From Nitrospira sp. LK70 (GTDB lineage Bacteria > Nitrospirota > Nitrospiria > Nitrospirales > Nitrospiraceae), in the NCBI GenBank assembly GCA_011090425.1, contig PHGD01000020.1:1-49069 (forward strand): 49,069 nt of DNA, in the 5' to 3' direction. A model generated the notes under the pieces. That model made no database searches. It was not told the DNA's origin and saw nothing but the letters and a program-made list of their open reading frames with translations. Position 1 is the first letter of the stretch. Each line of letters opens with the position of its first letter. Below are positions 34,061 to 43,900 of this stretch, piece by piece. The position numbers and the translations under genes are program-made.

Positions 34061-35851
34061 ATGTCCTCGGACGCCATTTCATTTGCCCTGAACAGTCCCG
34101 GCTATCTCCGGTTCCCTTCCACACGTATACTCGCTGAGTCCTTCGACAGGGTCGGGGGACACGTTGAAACGCTTCCAACCGGGCACCTCGTCTTTTATCG
34201 ACCTGATGGACGACGATTTCTAGCTGCGGATCCGGCAGGCCATCCCTTGCATGAATGCGAATGGGAGTCGACTGGCGCCGAGATCGTCTCATTAAAGCGA
34301 GCGCGAGTCCGACTTGATTGGGGGCGATGGATCGGGATTAAGCCCTGTGGGCTGGTGAATGAAACCGGACTGAATCTGACGTCGAGACCTAATTGGCAAC
34401 GGATCACTCGTGATGATCTCCGTGCCATGGCTGCCGGGGCATTACGAGTCCCCATTGAGGAGGTGCGGTGGTTTTATCGCGATGAGGATTTGGCTATCGA
34501 TCCCAAAGGGATAGCCACGATTCGTCAACGAAAAGACGCCTTGTATGTGTTGGATGGTGGGGGATTTGACACGATGCGCTTCATGGCCTGTATGGGAGCC
34601 ATGCACTGGGACCAGATTGACTTTCTTCCGGTGGTCGAACTGTTCAAATCGTTGTTACCGGGGACGGGCTCTGCCGTGTTCGAGCTGATTCGCGGACTGT
34701 ATGACGATCAGAACAAGGGACGTTCTGCCCCGAGGGTCTTACGGTATCGAGGGATTCCTACGTATCCATCCGAGGCCGCCTTTCGCTTGTTCGCCGCCTT
34801 TTTCACGCCTCAGCCGTTAGATAATGAGGATCCATTAACAGCTTTTATGAATCCCTCAACATCTCATCGGATTGCCTGGTTGCCAGCCCAAGATCTTCCC
34901 GTTCGGTATTTTGACGAGAGCCAAGGGTTATGTCTGACGGTGAAAAATGGAACTGTTCAAAAGGCCACACTTGCCGAAGACCCGACGGGTCTTCCGTACG
35001 TCAGTTCGATCGGGCGCCCTGTGCTCCCGCTAGATCGCAGCCTTCGTGTCGAAGGGAGTCGGTTGATTTTGAGAGATCGTGAAACGGAAATATCCTTGCC
35101 GTTAAATCCCGATCTCCTGGTGAGGCCGTCGCCGCCCGACGAATGTCCGGTCAGTCCGGTCGATTGGCGAACAGTATTCGTAGAAGGGGTCCCGAAGATT
35201 CCAGCTGCCGAAGCCTTCGAGGCGGTGCCTTTGTTTCCAGAAGACGACGCGGAAATCAGCGAACTCGCCGCCCAACCCTTCGTTGCGGACTATCTTGACG
35301 ATCTTGAGGAGCAGGATCACGAGGTTGGACGGCTACGGTCGGAGGCAGGGCGTGTGTGCATCGCGAACGGAGATGCCGTCATTTCCACTTGTATTCGCTT
35401 TGACCGGCCACGTGACTATACCGTGAATGTCCGCTACTTTGCCTATGCACAGCGTCAGGCTCAGCAGGTCTGGACTCAATGTGCTGAGGTGCAACGATGG
35501 GATTGGCTGAAACGAATCCGAATGGTAGCAACGGATACGTGGGAGGAGCCTCTGGCAAGCCGGGAACTCTATGATCTGATTTATCAATGGCTGCCGTATG
35601 ACTTGTTCGATTCGTCGACAACCATGAGAACGATCGTCGCGAGATTGAGTCACATGTTACGGCGGGGTGGTAATGCGTTTGTCGTGGGCCCGGTTCACCT
35701 AGGGGGGCATCTGGCGCAGGATCGCTCGCGGTTGCTGGTGCATAGGGATCAATCAGTTGCCTCTCTTCCGACCGTTCTTATGCATAAGACGATCTTGCCG
35801 AGGGCCAGACTTAAACCAGGTCTGACGTTATTCCATGTCGGACGATTGTAG
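34061..35851 (+). CDS. Large protein of unknown function coupled to proA
   Basis: A 596-aa protein I do not recognise. It has no signal peptide or membrane segment. The N-terminal part is rich in short beta-like segments (GYLRFPSTRILAESF, GHLVFYRPDGRRFLAADP). The region around 455-570 (QVWTQCAEVQRWDWLKRIRM, ELYDLIYQWLPYDLF, RLSHMLRRGGNAFVVGP) recalls the last strands of a Rossmann methyltransferase, but no clear SAM glycine motif is visible. The ATG directly abuts the proA stop, so translation is probably coupled. A cytoplasmic enzyme is likely; the link to proline is only positional. Confidence 0.8.
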   Translation: MSSDAISFALNSPGYLRFPSTRILAESFDRVGGHVETLPTGHLVFYRPDGRRFLAADPAGHPLHECEWESTGAEIVSLKRARVRLDWGRWIGIKPCGLVNETGLNLTSRPNWQRITRDDLRAMAAGALRVPIEEVRWFYRDEDLAIDPKGIATIRQRKDALYVLDGGGFDTMRFMACMGAMHWDQIDFLPVVELFKSLLPGTGSAVFELIRGLYDDQNKGRSAPRVLRYRGIPTYPSEAAFRLFAAFFTPQPLDNEDPLTAFMNPSTSHRIAWLPAQDLPVRYFDESQGLCLTVKNGTVQKATLAEDPTGLPYVSSIGRPVLPLDRSLRVEGSRLILRDRETEISLPLNPDLLVRPSPPDECPVSPVDWRTVFVEGVPKIPAAEAFEAVPLFPEDDAEISELAAQPFVADYLDDLEEQDHEVGRLRSEAGRVCIANGDAVISTCIRFDRPRDYTVNVRYFAYAQRQAQQVWTQCAEVQRWDWLKRIRMVATDTWEEPLASRELYDLIYQWLPYDLFDSSTTMRTIVARLSHMLRRGGNAFVVGPVHLGGHLAQDRSRLLVHRDQSVASLPTVLMHKTILPRARLKPGLTLFHVGRL

Positions 35852-36020
35852 ACTTGCGTGCAGGGCTCGGATTGGGTCGGGGTCTTCTCCCGTGCAGAAA
35901 CTGGCTTGTCTCTCGAAATTTCTGTAGAATTCCCGGACAGCTGCTGCGACCTGGAAATCGTATCGTACAGACAAGGGCCTGACTGGTTGGAGGCTCGTGT
36001 ATGAATCGGGGAGGAGGATT

Positions 36021-36197
36021 ATGCCAAGTGTGCTGGACCGAGTGATCGAAAGAGAATTGAGAAGAGAGTTGAAGGATGCATTGATTCGGTTTGAGCAACA
36101 ACTGCTACAGACTGGTGTCACGGAGGAAAACGTAAAGAATAGAATGCGTGGGGCTAAGCAATTTGTTGCCTTCCTGTATGGTCGATATCTCGGATAA
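36021..36197 (+). CDS. Small helical protein, 58 aa
   Basis: A 58-aa highly charged, probably helical protein (SVLDRVIERELRRELKDALIRFEQQLL...NRMRGAKQFVAFLYGRYLG). The ATG at 36021 follows GGGGAGGAGGATT, a strong ribosome binding site; the frame is open a further eight codons. No family is recognised. The strong site argues that it is translated. A hairpin (ATTCGCC..GGCGAAT) about 15-45 bp downstream might end its transcript. Confidence 0.6.
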   Translation: MPSVLDRVIERELRRELKDALIRFEQQLLQTGVTEENVKNRMRGAKQFVAFLYGRYLG

Positions 36198-36319
36198 CAG
36201 CCGTAGCGGTATTCGCCTGTCGAGCCCCACGGGCGTGGCGAATGGGCGAAGGTGGGTGGACGTGGCCCGCTTCAGGCGGTTTCCGAGAGTGAGCCGATAC
36301 AGAGTACGAAGGGTACCGA

Positions 36320-36889
36320 TCAATCTCCCGGTGCTTGCTTCACAGCACATTGAGCCGATCGTACATAGTGCAGTCCGCGAACGATGAGGAACCCTGCAAT
36401 GGTTGGGAGCCAGACCCATTTCACCTCGCTGGCGAGTACGTGAAAGGCATCCTCGCTAAAAAATGCGCTGATGCCGATCGGAGACACCGCAACCGGTCGA
36501 GCCGCGAAAAAGTACCGGCTTGGATCGAACGGAGAGAAGAAGGCCACGCCGAGTCCGCCATCGGTCAGTGCATCCAACAGACCATGTGATGCAGTGCAGA
36601 GGAAGAGATAGACGAATATACCTACCCGGGCTGCCCTTGCTTTCTGTTTGTGCCACATGGCCATGAGAGCAGCGCTCAACAGGCCGGCAAATAAGAGGGA
36701 ATGCGTCATGCCGCGATGGCCCCAGAGGTCGCCGTATTGGATGCCGAAGTAAAAGCCGATGACATCCAGATCCGGCACAATCGAACAAGTCGTACCAAGG
36801 AGCAAGACCTTCCAGGTCATGATTGGATGTGAGGAAGCCTTGCCGAGCGCGAGGGCGACGAACGCATGGGAGAATGCCGATGCCATCAA
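36320..36889 (-). CDS. YdjM/DUF457-type membrane-bound metal-dependent hydrolase
   Basis: A 189-aa polytopic protein of the YdjM family (PF04307). The conserved residues are SHAFVALALG at the N terminus, SIVPDLDVIGF, WGHRGMTHSL and CTASHGLLDALTDGGLG. The family is predicted to coordinate metal at the membrane; the reaction is not established, and one member is LexA-controlled in E. coli. Two or three other membrane segments are visible. Confidence 0.87.
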   Translation of the reverse strand: MMASAFSHAFVALALGKASSHPIMTWKVLLLGTTCSIVPDLDVIGFYFGIQYGDLWGHRGMTHSLLFAGLLSAALMAMWHKQKARAARVGIFVYLFLCTASHGLLDALTDGGLGVAFFSPFDPSRYFFAARPVAVSPIGISAFFSEDAFHVLASEVKWVWLPTIAGFLIVRGLHYVRSAQCAVKQAPGD

Positions 36890-36916
36890 GCCGGCCTTTC
36901 ACACGAAGAATGAACG

Positions 36917-37381
36917 TCAGCGTCCGTTCTCGAAACTGATCTGTCGCCAAGCTTCATAGACGACCACTGCCGCGGCGTTCGAAAGGTTGAGACTGCGACT
37001 CTCAGGGAGCATCGGCAAACGGATGCGCCTTTCTTCCGCAAACGATTCAAGCAGTGTAGCCGGCAGCCCACTGGTTTCGGGGCCGAATAGAAATGCATCG
37101 CCTTTGGTGTAGCTGGCACGATCGTAACGATGCGTGTTGCGTGTAGAAACGGCGAATAGGCGGCGAGCCTTGAAGCGTGCGGCGCACTCGGCCCAATTGT
37201 CGTAGACGTTGAGCGTGGCAAACTCGTGGTAGTCTAAGCCGGCACGCAGCAGTTGTCTGTCGTCCAGAGAAAACCCCAACGGTTTGACAAGGTGCAGCCC
37301 CACACCGGTGTTGGCGCAGAGCCGGATGATATTGCCGGTGTTAGGGGGAATCTGAGGTTGATAAAGGATGACATCAAACAT
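36917..37381 (-). CDS. trmL: tRNA (cytidine/uridine-34-2'-O)-methyltransferase
   Basis: A 154-aa SPOUT methyltransferase that modifies the wobble base of tRNA-Leu species. It shows NTGNIIR (14-20), LFGPETSGLP (98-107) and SLNLSNAAAVVVYEAWR (130-146), the knot that binds SAM. The open frame runs further upstream to 37723, overlapping the divergent regulator gene. I chose the ATG at 37381 because the protein then begins exactly at the conserved FDVILYQPQIPPNTGN. The extension has no family counterpart. Confidence 0.92.
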   Translation of the reverse strand: MFDVILYQPQIPPNTGNIIRLCANTGVGLHLVKPLGFSLDDRQLLRAGLDYHEFATLNVYDNWAECAARFKARRLFAVSTRNTHRYDRASYTKGDAFLFGPETSGLPATLLESFAEERRIRLPMLPESRSLNLSNAAAVVVYEAWRQISFENGR

Positions 37382-37490
37382 TGAGGCGAGAAGTGTATCA
37401 CGGCCAGAGACTTTGTCACGATGCGGCATTGTGGAGTCGGGAGGTGTCCCCCCTTGAATCTGATTCTCACCACGCCCCATACTTCCACCC

Positions 37491-39440
37491 ATGGCTCTTT
37501 CGTCAGCCGATCCTTCCAAGCCGCTACAGGACCTTGAAACCGACGTCGCCTTGCGCGCAATTCTCGAAGGGACCGCAACGGAAACCGGGCAACAGTTTTT
37601 CACGGCTCTGGTCCAGAACCTTGTCAAGGCTCTTGGCACGCACGGCGCATGGGTGACGGAATATTTCCCCGAGACACGTCGGCTGCGGGCATTCGCTTTC
37701 TGGCTGGACGGCCAGTGGGTCAAGGACTATGAAATGGACATTGCCGGAACGCCTTGTGAGCGGGTGATCGATACAGCCAAACTGGTGCATTTCCCCGATC
37801 GTATGCTGGAAATTTTTCCTCACGATGAGGAAATGAGGACTATCGGTGTGGTGAGCTATATGGGCGTGCCGTTGCAAGACACGGACGGGAAGAGTCTCGG
37901 TCATATGGCTGTGATCGACCGGCGACCCATTCCGGAGGAGCCGCGTGTCCATGCAGTGTTTCAGATCTTTGCCGCGCGAGCAGCGGCAGAATTGCAGCGA
38001 CTGCGGGCGGAAGCCCAGGTGCGCGAGCGGGAGGAAAAAGTCGGGCAGCTCCTCAATAGTGCGATGGACGCGATCATCGAGCTCGATGATCGCCTTCATA
38101 TCAGCCACGTGAATCCCGCCACGGTGAAAGCATTTCGCTGTCCCGCGGACAAAATGACGGGCCAGGATTTCCGGCGCTTCATTAGTCATCAAGATTCGGA
38201 GCGGCTTCTCACACTGATCGCCGAGTTAGACGGACTTCCGGAAGGCGAGCGGTCGCGCTGGATTCCCGGCGGGCTCACCGCCCGCTGTCCAGAAGACGAG
38301 TCCTTTCCCGCCGAAGCTACGCTCTCCCGTTTCGAGCTGCATCGCCGGAAGTACACGACGCTGATCCTCCGAAACGTCCGTGACCGTGTAGAAGCGGAAC
38401 AGAAAATTCAGTCGCTCACCGTCGAAACCGAATTCCTACGGGAAGAACTCCGGGCACTATATCAAGACGGCACGTTGATCGGTGAGAGCCTGGCTCTTAA
38501 ACAGGTGCTCCGTGATGTTTCCCAAGTCGCAGGAACTGACACCACCGTCTTAATCATGGGCGAAACGGGCACCGGCAAGGAACTGGTCGCGCGCGCCATC
38601 CATGCAGCCAGTTCTCGACGGGAACGGCCATTGATCACCGTCAACTGCGCGACCATCCCGGCCACTTTAATCGAGAGCGAATTCTTCGGCCACGAGCCAG
38701 GCGCCTTTACCGGGGCAACCAAGAAGCGCGAAGGTCGGTTCTCTCTGGCCGACAAAGGCACCATTTTCCTGGACGAAATCGGCGAATTGCCGCTCGAGTT
38801 ACAGGCGAAATTGCTCCGCGTGCTGCAAGAGGGCGAGTTCGACCCGGTCGGCAGTTCAAGGACCACGAAAGTCGATGTACGGGTGCTTGCTGCCACCAAT
38901 CGAGATCTTGCATCAGCAGTCAAGCAGGGCACATTCCGCGAAGACCTCTACTACCGGCTGAACGTGTTTCCGATCAGGCTGCCGCCCTTGCGTGAACGGG
39001 GCGACGATGTGGTGAGGCTTGCCTCCGTCTTTGCCAAACGGTTCGCCGCGAAGATGGGACGGACGCTTGCGCCGCTAACCGCCGGCGACGCCCGTAGGCT
39101 TCAAACTTATCGTTGGCCCGGCAACGTGCGAGAGCTGCAAAATGTCCTCGAGCGAGCCGTCATTACTGCAGAGGACGGCAAGCTTAACCTTGATCGAGCC
39201 TTGCCGGAGACGCTATTGGTTCATGGAGTTCCAGCAAGCAGAACCGCTTCTCCTCCCGACGCTATTCTTTCAGCAAAGGAACTCGAGGAACTGGAACGAA
39301 CCAACATTCTAAGAGCTCTTGAGGCTGCAAAGTGGAAAGTGTCCGGTGAAAAGGGTGCGGCATCATTACTTGGACTCAATGCCTCGACGCTCTCATCGCG
39401 TATGAAAGCGCTGAAGATTCACAAACCTGTCTCACGCTGA
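37491..39440 (+). CDS. Sigma-54-dependent activator with GAF and PAS sensor domains
   Basis: A 649-aa enhancer-binding protein. A GAF-like domain covers about 25-170, a PAS domain 185-300 and the AAA+ domain 325-560, with Walker A GETGTGKE at 357-364 and GAFTGA at 404-409. A Fis-type HTH is at the C terminus (EKGAASLLGLNASTLSSRMKALKIHK). It lacks a receiver domain, so a ligand or redox cue sensed by GAF/PAS is more likely than phosphorylation. Two sigma-54 promoters with matching upstream dyads lie downstream (39491-39627 and 44481-44617), and these are its likely targets. It is divergent from trmL. Confidence 0.93.
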   Translation: MALSSADPSKPLQDLETDVALRAILEGTATETGQQFFTALVQNLVKALGTHGAWVTEYFPETRRLRAFAFWLDGQWVKDYEMDIAGTPCERVIDTAKLVHFPDRMLEIFPHDEEMRTIGVVSYMGVPLQDTDGKSLGHMAVIDRRPIPEEPRVHAVFQIFAARAAAELQRLRAEAQVREREEKVGQLLNSAMDAIIELDDRLHISHVNPATVKAFRCPADKMTGQDFRRFISHQDSERLLTLIAELDGLPEGERSRWIPGGLTARCPEDESFPAEATLSRFELHRRKYTTLILRNVRDRVEAEQKIQSLTVETEFLREELRALYQDGTLIGESLALKQVLRDVSQVAGTDTTVLIMGETGTGKELVARAIHAASSRRERPLITVNCATIPATLIESEFFGHEPGAFTGATKKREGRFSLADKGTIFLDEIGELPLELQAKLLRVLQEGEFDPVGSSRTTKVDVRVLAATNRDLASAVKQGTFREDLYYRLNVFPIRLPPLRERGDDVVRLASVFAKRFAAKMGRTLAPLTAGDARRLQTYRWPGNVRELQNVLERAVITAEDGKLNLDRALPETLLVHGVPASRTASPPDAILSAKELEELERTNILRALEAAKWKVSGEKGAASLLGLNASTLSSRMKALKIHKPVSR

Positions 39441-39490
39441 TCTTGCCTCTGAGCGCCCAGACCTTCCTACCTGCGGGAATATCTTTCTTT

Positions 39491-39548
39491 TGCGAAATCT
39501 CGAAAATGCACTCGTGAGATCTCATAAGTCGTGAAATCTTGTGAGGCA
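39491..39548 (+). promoter_or_regulatory. Putative enhancer (UAS) of the RND operon
   Basis: Contains the dyad CTCGTGAGATCTCATAAG beginning at 39511, with related elements on both sides (TGCGAAATCT, GTCGTGAAATCT). Aligned to 44481-44538 at a constant offset of 4990, the central 20 bases match at 18 positions. It lies about 100 bp upstream of the -24/-12 promoter, the usual range for sigma-54 activators. Confidence 0.65.
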
Positions 39549-39611
39549 TCTGCTTGCTTTGTCTGATCTCTAACCCTTTGAACATGCATCGTGTGCTCTC
39601 ATTGAAAGGCG

Positions 39612-39627
39612 TGGCACCAATGCTGCT
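39612..39627 (+). promoter_or_regulatory. Sigma-54 (-24/-12) promoter of the RND operon
   Basis: TGGCACCAATGCTGCT has the -24 GG and -12 GC separated by exactly 10 bases and a good TGGCAC box. It differs by one base from the promoter at 44602-44617. Confidence 0.75.
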
Positions 39628-39677
39628 CTAAGAATTCAGCACCGCGTCAATCACTTACAGCAAGGAGTGGGACTACG

Positions 39678-39800
39678 ATGACTATTTGGGAGCTTGGCAA
39701 TGACAAGGGTAGCAGGACAGGAAGCAGCCTGAGATTCAGGTCGGGGCTGCGCCTATGGATAATTCAACCTAAACATCAAGCTCAGATTTCTTTGAGCTGA
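39678..39800 (+). CDS. Possible 40-aa leader ORF ahead of the RND operon
   Basis: An ATG-started 40-codon frame (begins MTIWELGNDKG) with AAGGAG about 12 bases upstream. It is the first start codon after the sigma-54 promoter and ends 13 bp before the membrane fusion protein start. The sequence is basic and unfamiliar. It may be a translated leader or chance. Confidence 0.33.
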   Translation: MTIWELGNDKGSRTGSSLRFRSGLRLWIIQPKHQAQISLS

Positions 39801-39813
39801 GACAGGATCGGTC

Positions 39814-40977
39814 ATGATAACAACACGATGCTTAATTGCAACGACGTTTCTACTGGTCGGGTGCGGATCCAAGGGGGAACCATTTACGGCGGTGGTTTCA
39901 GCCGCTTCACAGGAGGCTATTCAGGCTGAGGTTGTCGAGGTCAAACACGTTTCGGTGCCGATCCGCATTGACGTGACCGGTCAGGTAGTGGCGATCTTTC
40001 AGGCTGCACTTTCCAGCCGTATCCAAGCAACCATCGACACACTGTTCGTTCGAGAAGGCACGCCGGTCGTCAAGGGACAGACGCTTATTCAGCTGGATAA
40101 CCGTGACGTACGGGCCGACTTGGCGCGCGCCTCGGCGGAGGTAGAAAACACGAAGGCCCAACTCGACCGTATGAACCAGTTGTACGCTCAAGATGCCGTT
40201 TCAAAACAAGAGATGGAGAATGCAACTCGTGCTTACAAGGTAGCGGAAGCCAACCGTACGACAGTGCTCGCCCAGCTGAGTTATACGATTGTCAAGGCGC
40301 CGTTCGACGGCGTGATTACCGAGAAAATGGTGGAAGCAGGTGAATTGGCCTCGCCGGGGCAGCTCCTGTTGAAGATGGAAAATCCCCGGCAACTCCGGCT
40401 TAGAGCGACTGTGGCGGAGGGAGATTTGAGATCGGTATCTCTCGGGGACAAGATTGCTGTGGTCATCGATGCCTTGGGTGAACAAGCGCTGGACGGCGTC
40501 GTCGGTCAAATTCTGCCGGTCGGCGATTCGCAGACTCACACGTTTACCGTGAAAGTGGACTTGCCTGCTGAACCGGGGCTGAAAACCGGCATGTTCGGAC
40601 GATTCCAATTGGCTAAAGGAACCAGCAAGACGATTCTCGTGCCAGGGACCGCCGTCGTCGAACGTGGCGAACTCACGAGCGTCTTCGCCGTTGGCTCGGA
40701 TCAGATCGCCCGCCTTCGCTGGGTCAAAGTCGGTCGGCACCTCGGCCAACAGATCGAAATCCTGTCCGGTGTGAATGTCGGCGAGTCGGTGCTGCTCGAT
40801 GCGACTAGGGGTATTGATGGTGTGGTCGTCAAGATCGTCGATGCCGCGACATCAGCTGCCCTGCCGACAATGTGCAGCCTATCTTGTCAGCCACCTTGGT
40901 CAAAAGATGCGAGTTCTGTCGCTCAGGTTTCAGATAGCGGTCTCTCTTACGTGAAACGTTCCACTCAAGTTCGGTGA
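39814..40977 (+). CDS. RND efflux periplasmic adaptor (membrane fusion protein)
   Basis: A 387-aa lipoprotein adaptor: signal ending LLVGC (lipid Cys about 17), barrel-sandwich lipoyl halves (IDTLFVREGTPVVKGQTLIQLD and APFDGVITEKMVEAGELASPGQ), a helical hairpin between them, and beta-barrel/MP domains to about residue 345 (VPGTAVVERGE..VFAV). It links the RND pump to an outer-membrane channel, for which no gene is nearby. The last 40 residues (from PTMCSLSC) do not resemble the family and may be an extension created by a shifted stop. It ends four bases before the pump gene. Confidence 0.9.
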   Translation: MITTRCLIATTFLLVGCGSKGEPFTAVVSAASQEAIQAEVVEVKHVSVPIRIDVTGQVVAIFQAALSSRIQATIDTLFVREGTPVVKGQTLIQLDNRDVRADLARASAEVENTKAQLDRMNQLYAQDAVSKQEMENATRAYKVAEANRTTVLAQLSYTIVKAPFDGVITEKMVEAGELASPGQLLLKMENPRQLRLRATVAEGDLRSVSLGDKIAVVIDALGEQALDGVVGQILPVGDSQTHTFTVKVDLPAEPGLKTGMFGRFQLAKGTSKTILVPGTAVVERGELTSVFAVGSDQIARLRWVKVGRHLGQQIEILSGVNVGESVLLDATRGIDGVVVKIVDAATSAALPTMCSLSCQPPWSKDASSVAQVSDSGLSYVKRSTQVR

Positions 40978-40981
40978 ACGA

Positions 40982-43900
40982 ATGACGAACCATCGTCCCG
41001 GCCTTTCGGGCCGCATCGCCGCCCTCTTCATCGGGAGCAAGCTGACGCCGCTCATGATGGCGGGGGCATTGTTGCTGGGCCTGTTTGCGGTCGTCGCCAC
41101 GCCGCGTGAAGAAGAGCCTCAGATCGTTGTTCCCATGGCCGACGTCTGGCTGCCCTTTCCCGGCGCCTCCGCCAAAATTGTCGAAGAACAGCTGACCAAA
41201 CCTTTCGAGCGCAAGATCTCCGAAATCAAGGGCGTGGAGTACGTGTATTCGATCTCGCGGCCAGGGGGCGCCCTGGTCATCGTCCGCTTCTACGTCGGCC
41301 AGCAGATGGAGCAGAGCCTGGTCGATCTCTACGATAAGCTGATGTCGAATCAGGATCTGTTGCCACCGGGGGCCGAACCCTTTGTGGTCAAGCCGAAGGA
41401 CGTGAACGACATCCCGATTGTGACGATCACCCTGTCGAGCGAACAGTATGGCGAATTCGAATTGCATCAATTGGCCGAGCAGGTATTGGAGGAAGCCAAG
41501 AAGGTTGCCGGCACATCCGGGGGCTTCATCGTCGGCGGTCGGGCGCGAGAGCTGCGGGTGCAGATAGACCCCGCAAGGGTGAAGGCCTATGGGCTGACCC
41601 CCTTGCAAATCGCGGCGGTCATTCGCGGGGAGAATCGAGCCTTGCCGACGGGCCGCTTCGACAGCCGCAATCAGAACTTCCTTGTGGAGACCGGTCGGTT
41701 CATTCGGTCGCGCGAAGACCTGGAAAGCCTGGTCGTCGGCGTGAGCGATCAACGACCGGTCTATCTGCGGCAAGTGGCGGAGATCATCGACGGGCCGGCC
41801 GAAGCGACGAACTATGTCTGGTTCGGTCTCGGTGCCGGTGATGCCTCGTCTGATCCCTCTCGACGGACGTCTCACGAGTCTCCGGCTGTGACCGTGGCCA
41901 TTGCCAAACAGGGTGGCGTCAACACGGTGACCGTCGCTGAGCAGGTCATCCGCAAGGTCGAAGACATGAAAGGAGTGACAGTTCCGTCGGATGTCCGCGT
42001 TACCATCACGCGCGATTACGGGGAGACCGCGCAAGAGAAGGCCAACGATCTGCTGTGGCACCTGCTCATCGCCGTCGTCGCCGTGGTCCTCTTCCTCGGC
42101 GTTGCGCTCGGACCGCGCCCTGCCCTCGTCGTGTCCGTCACGATTCCGCTCACCCTGGCCTTGACGCTGTTTACGTCCATGCTCATCGGCTACACGATTA
42201 ACCGAGCCACGCTCTTCGCCCTGATCTTCTCCACCGGCATTCTAGTGGACGACGCCATCGTCGTCGTCGAGAACACGTACCGACACCTGCGGCTGCGCCT
42301 TCGTCCCCATGATGAAGCGGCTATCTATGCCGTCGATGAAGTTGGAAATCCGACGATTCTGGCGACCTTCACCGTCATCGCTTCGCTCCTTCCAATAGCT
42401 TTCATATCCGGTTTGATAGGCCCCTACATGAGGCCGATTCCCATCAATGCCTCCATCGCCATGTTCTTTTCCCTGCTCGTGGCTTTTGTGGTGATTCCGT
42501 GGTTCTGCCGAACCTGTTACCGTCCAGGGGTTGCCGTCAAAGACGTTGATCACGAAGAAAATGAAACCGGCTTCACGGCACGCCTCTATCGTTGGGCGCT
42601 CTCACGGTTGTTGCTCCGGCCGTACTTAGCTTATTCCTTCTTGAGCATGATCACCCTCATGCTGGTCTGGTCTTGCCTTTTATTTTACACAGGCCACGTG
42701 GTTATGAAGATGCTGCCGTTCGACAACAAGAGTGAGATTCAGTTGGTGATCGATATGCCGGAAGGGACGACTCTGGAGGAAACCGCCCAGGCCGCTAAGG
42801 CTCTGACGCAATATGTCCGCACCCTTCCAGAGGTGCGGGACTACCAGGCCTACGTCGGCACGGCTTCCCCATTCAACTTCAACGGCCTGATGCGCCACTA
42901 CTTTCTGCGGTCGCTGCCGCACGAGGCGGATATTCAGATCAACTTGGTACCCAAGGCTGAACGGCGGACTCAGAGCCATGACACCGCACAGCGGATTCGT
43001 TCCTCTATTCAAGAGATCGGGCGTCAGTATGGCGCGAATGTCAAGATCGTTGAAGTGCCGCCGGGTCCGCCCGTGCAATCGGTGTTGGTGGCGGAAATTT
43101 ACGGTCCCGACTATGGGCGGCAACTTGCCGTTGCGAGCGAGGTTCGAGCATTGTTCGAGTCTACGCAGGGGGTTGTCGATGTAGACGACTCTGTCGAGGC
43201 GGATCAGGTGAAGTACGTCTTCACGGTCGATCAGGCGAAAGCGGCGCTCGTCGGAATTTCTTCCGAGGAGATTGTAGCCACGTTGCACATGGCATTGGAG
43301 GGAACGAAAGTCGGGCTCGTCCATACTCCCCGGGAGAAGAGCCCGGTGCAAATCATGCTGCGCCTTCCCCTGGCGGAGCGAACGGGGCTCGAACCTCTCG
43401 GGGAACTCGGATTGAGGACGAAGAACGGCGGGATCGTCCAGCTCTCCGAACTGCTCACGGTCGAACGGACGGTGCAGGACAAAGCCATTTACCATAAGAA
43501 CCAAAAACCCGTGGTGTATGTGACGGCCGACGTGGGAGGACCTGGCGCGGAGAAGGCGGAGAGTCCCGTGTACGGCGTGCTCGGAGTTGGGAAGAAACTG
43601 AAAGACTATCGGCCGGTCGAAGGATATCGGATCGAACAACACTACGTCTCCCAACCCTGGTCGGAAGATAAGTTCGGGATGAAATGGGACGGGGAATGGC
43701 AGATCACCTATGAGACATTCCGCGACATGGGCATCGCCTTTGCCGTGGCGATGTTGCTGATTTACCTCCTGATCGTCGGGCAGTTCCAATCCTTTCTCAC
43801 TCCGCTGATCATCATGGCTCCGATTCCACTCACGCTGATCGGCATTCTACCGGGGCATTGGCTGACAGGATCGTATTTTACGGCCCCGTCGATAATCGGC

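Noticed and set aside
37382-37723. N-terminal extension of trmL to 37723
   Set aside because: It would overlap the start of the divergent sigma-54 regulator, and the extension has no family counterpart; the ATG at 37381 gives normal length.
40829-42061. 410-aa minus-strand frame under the efflux genes
   Set aside because: Antisense shadow of the adaptor and RND pump genes; His/Asp/Arg-rich composition and no domain.
42680-43789. 369-aa minus-strand frame
   Set aside because: Antisense shadow of the RND pump gene, with no recognisable motif.
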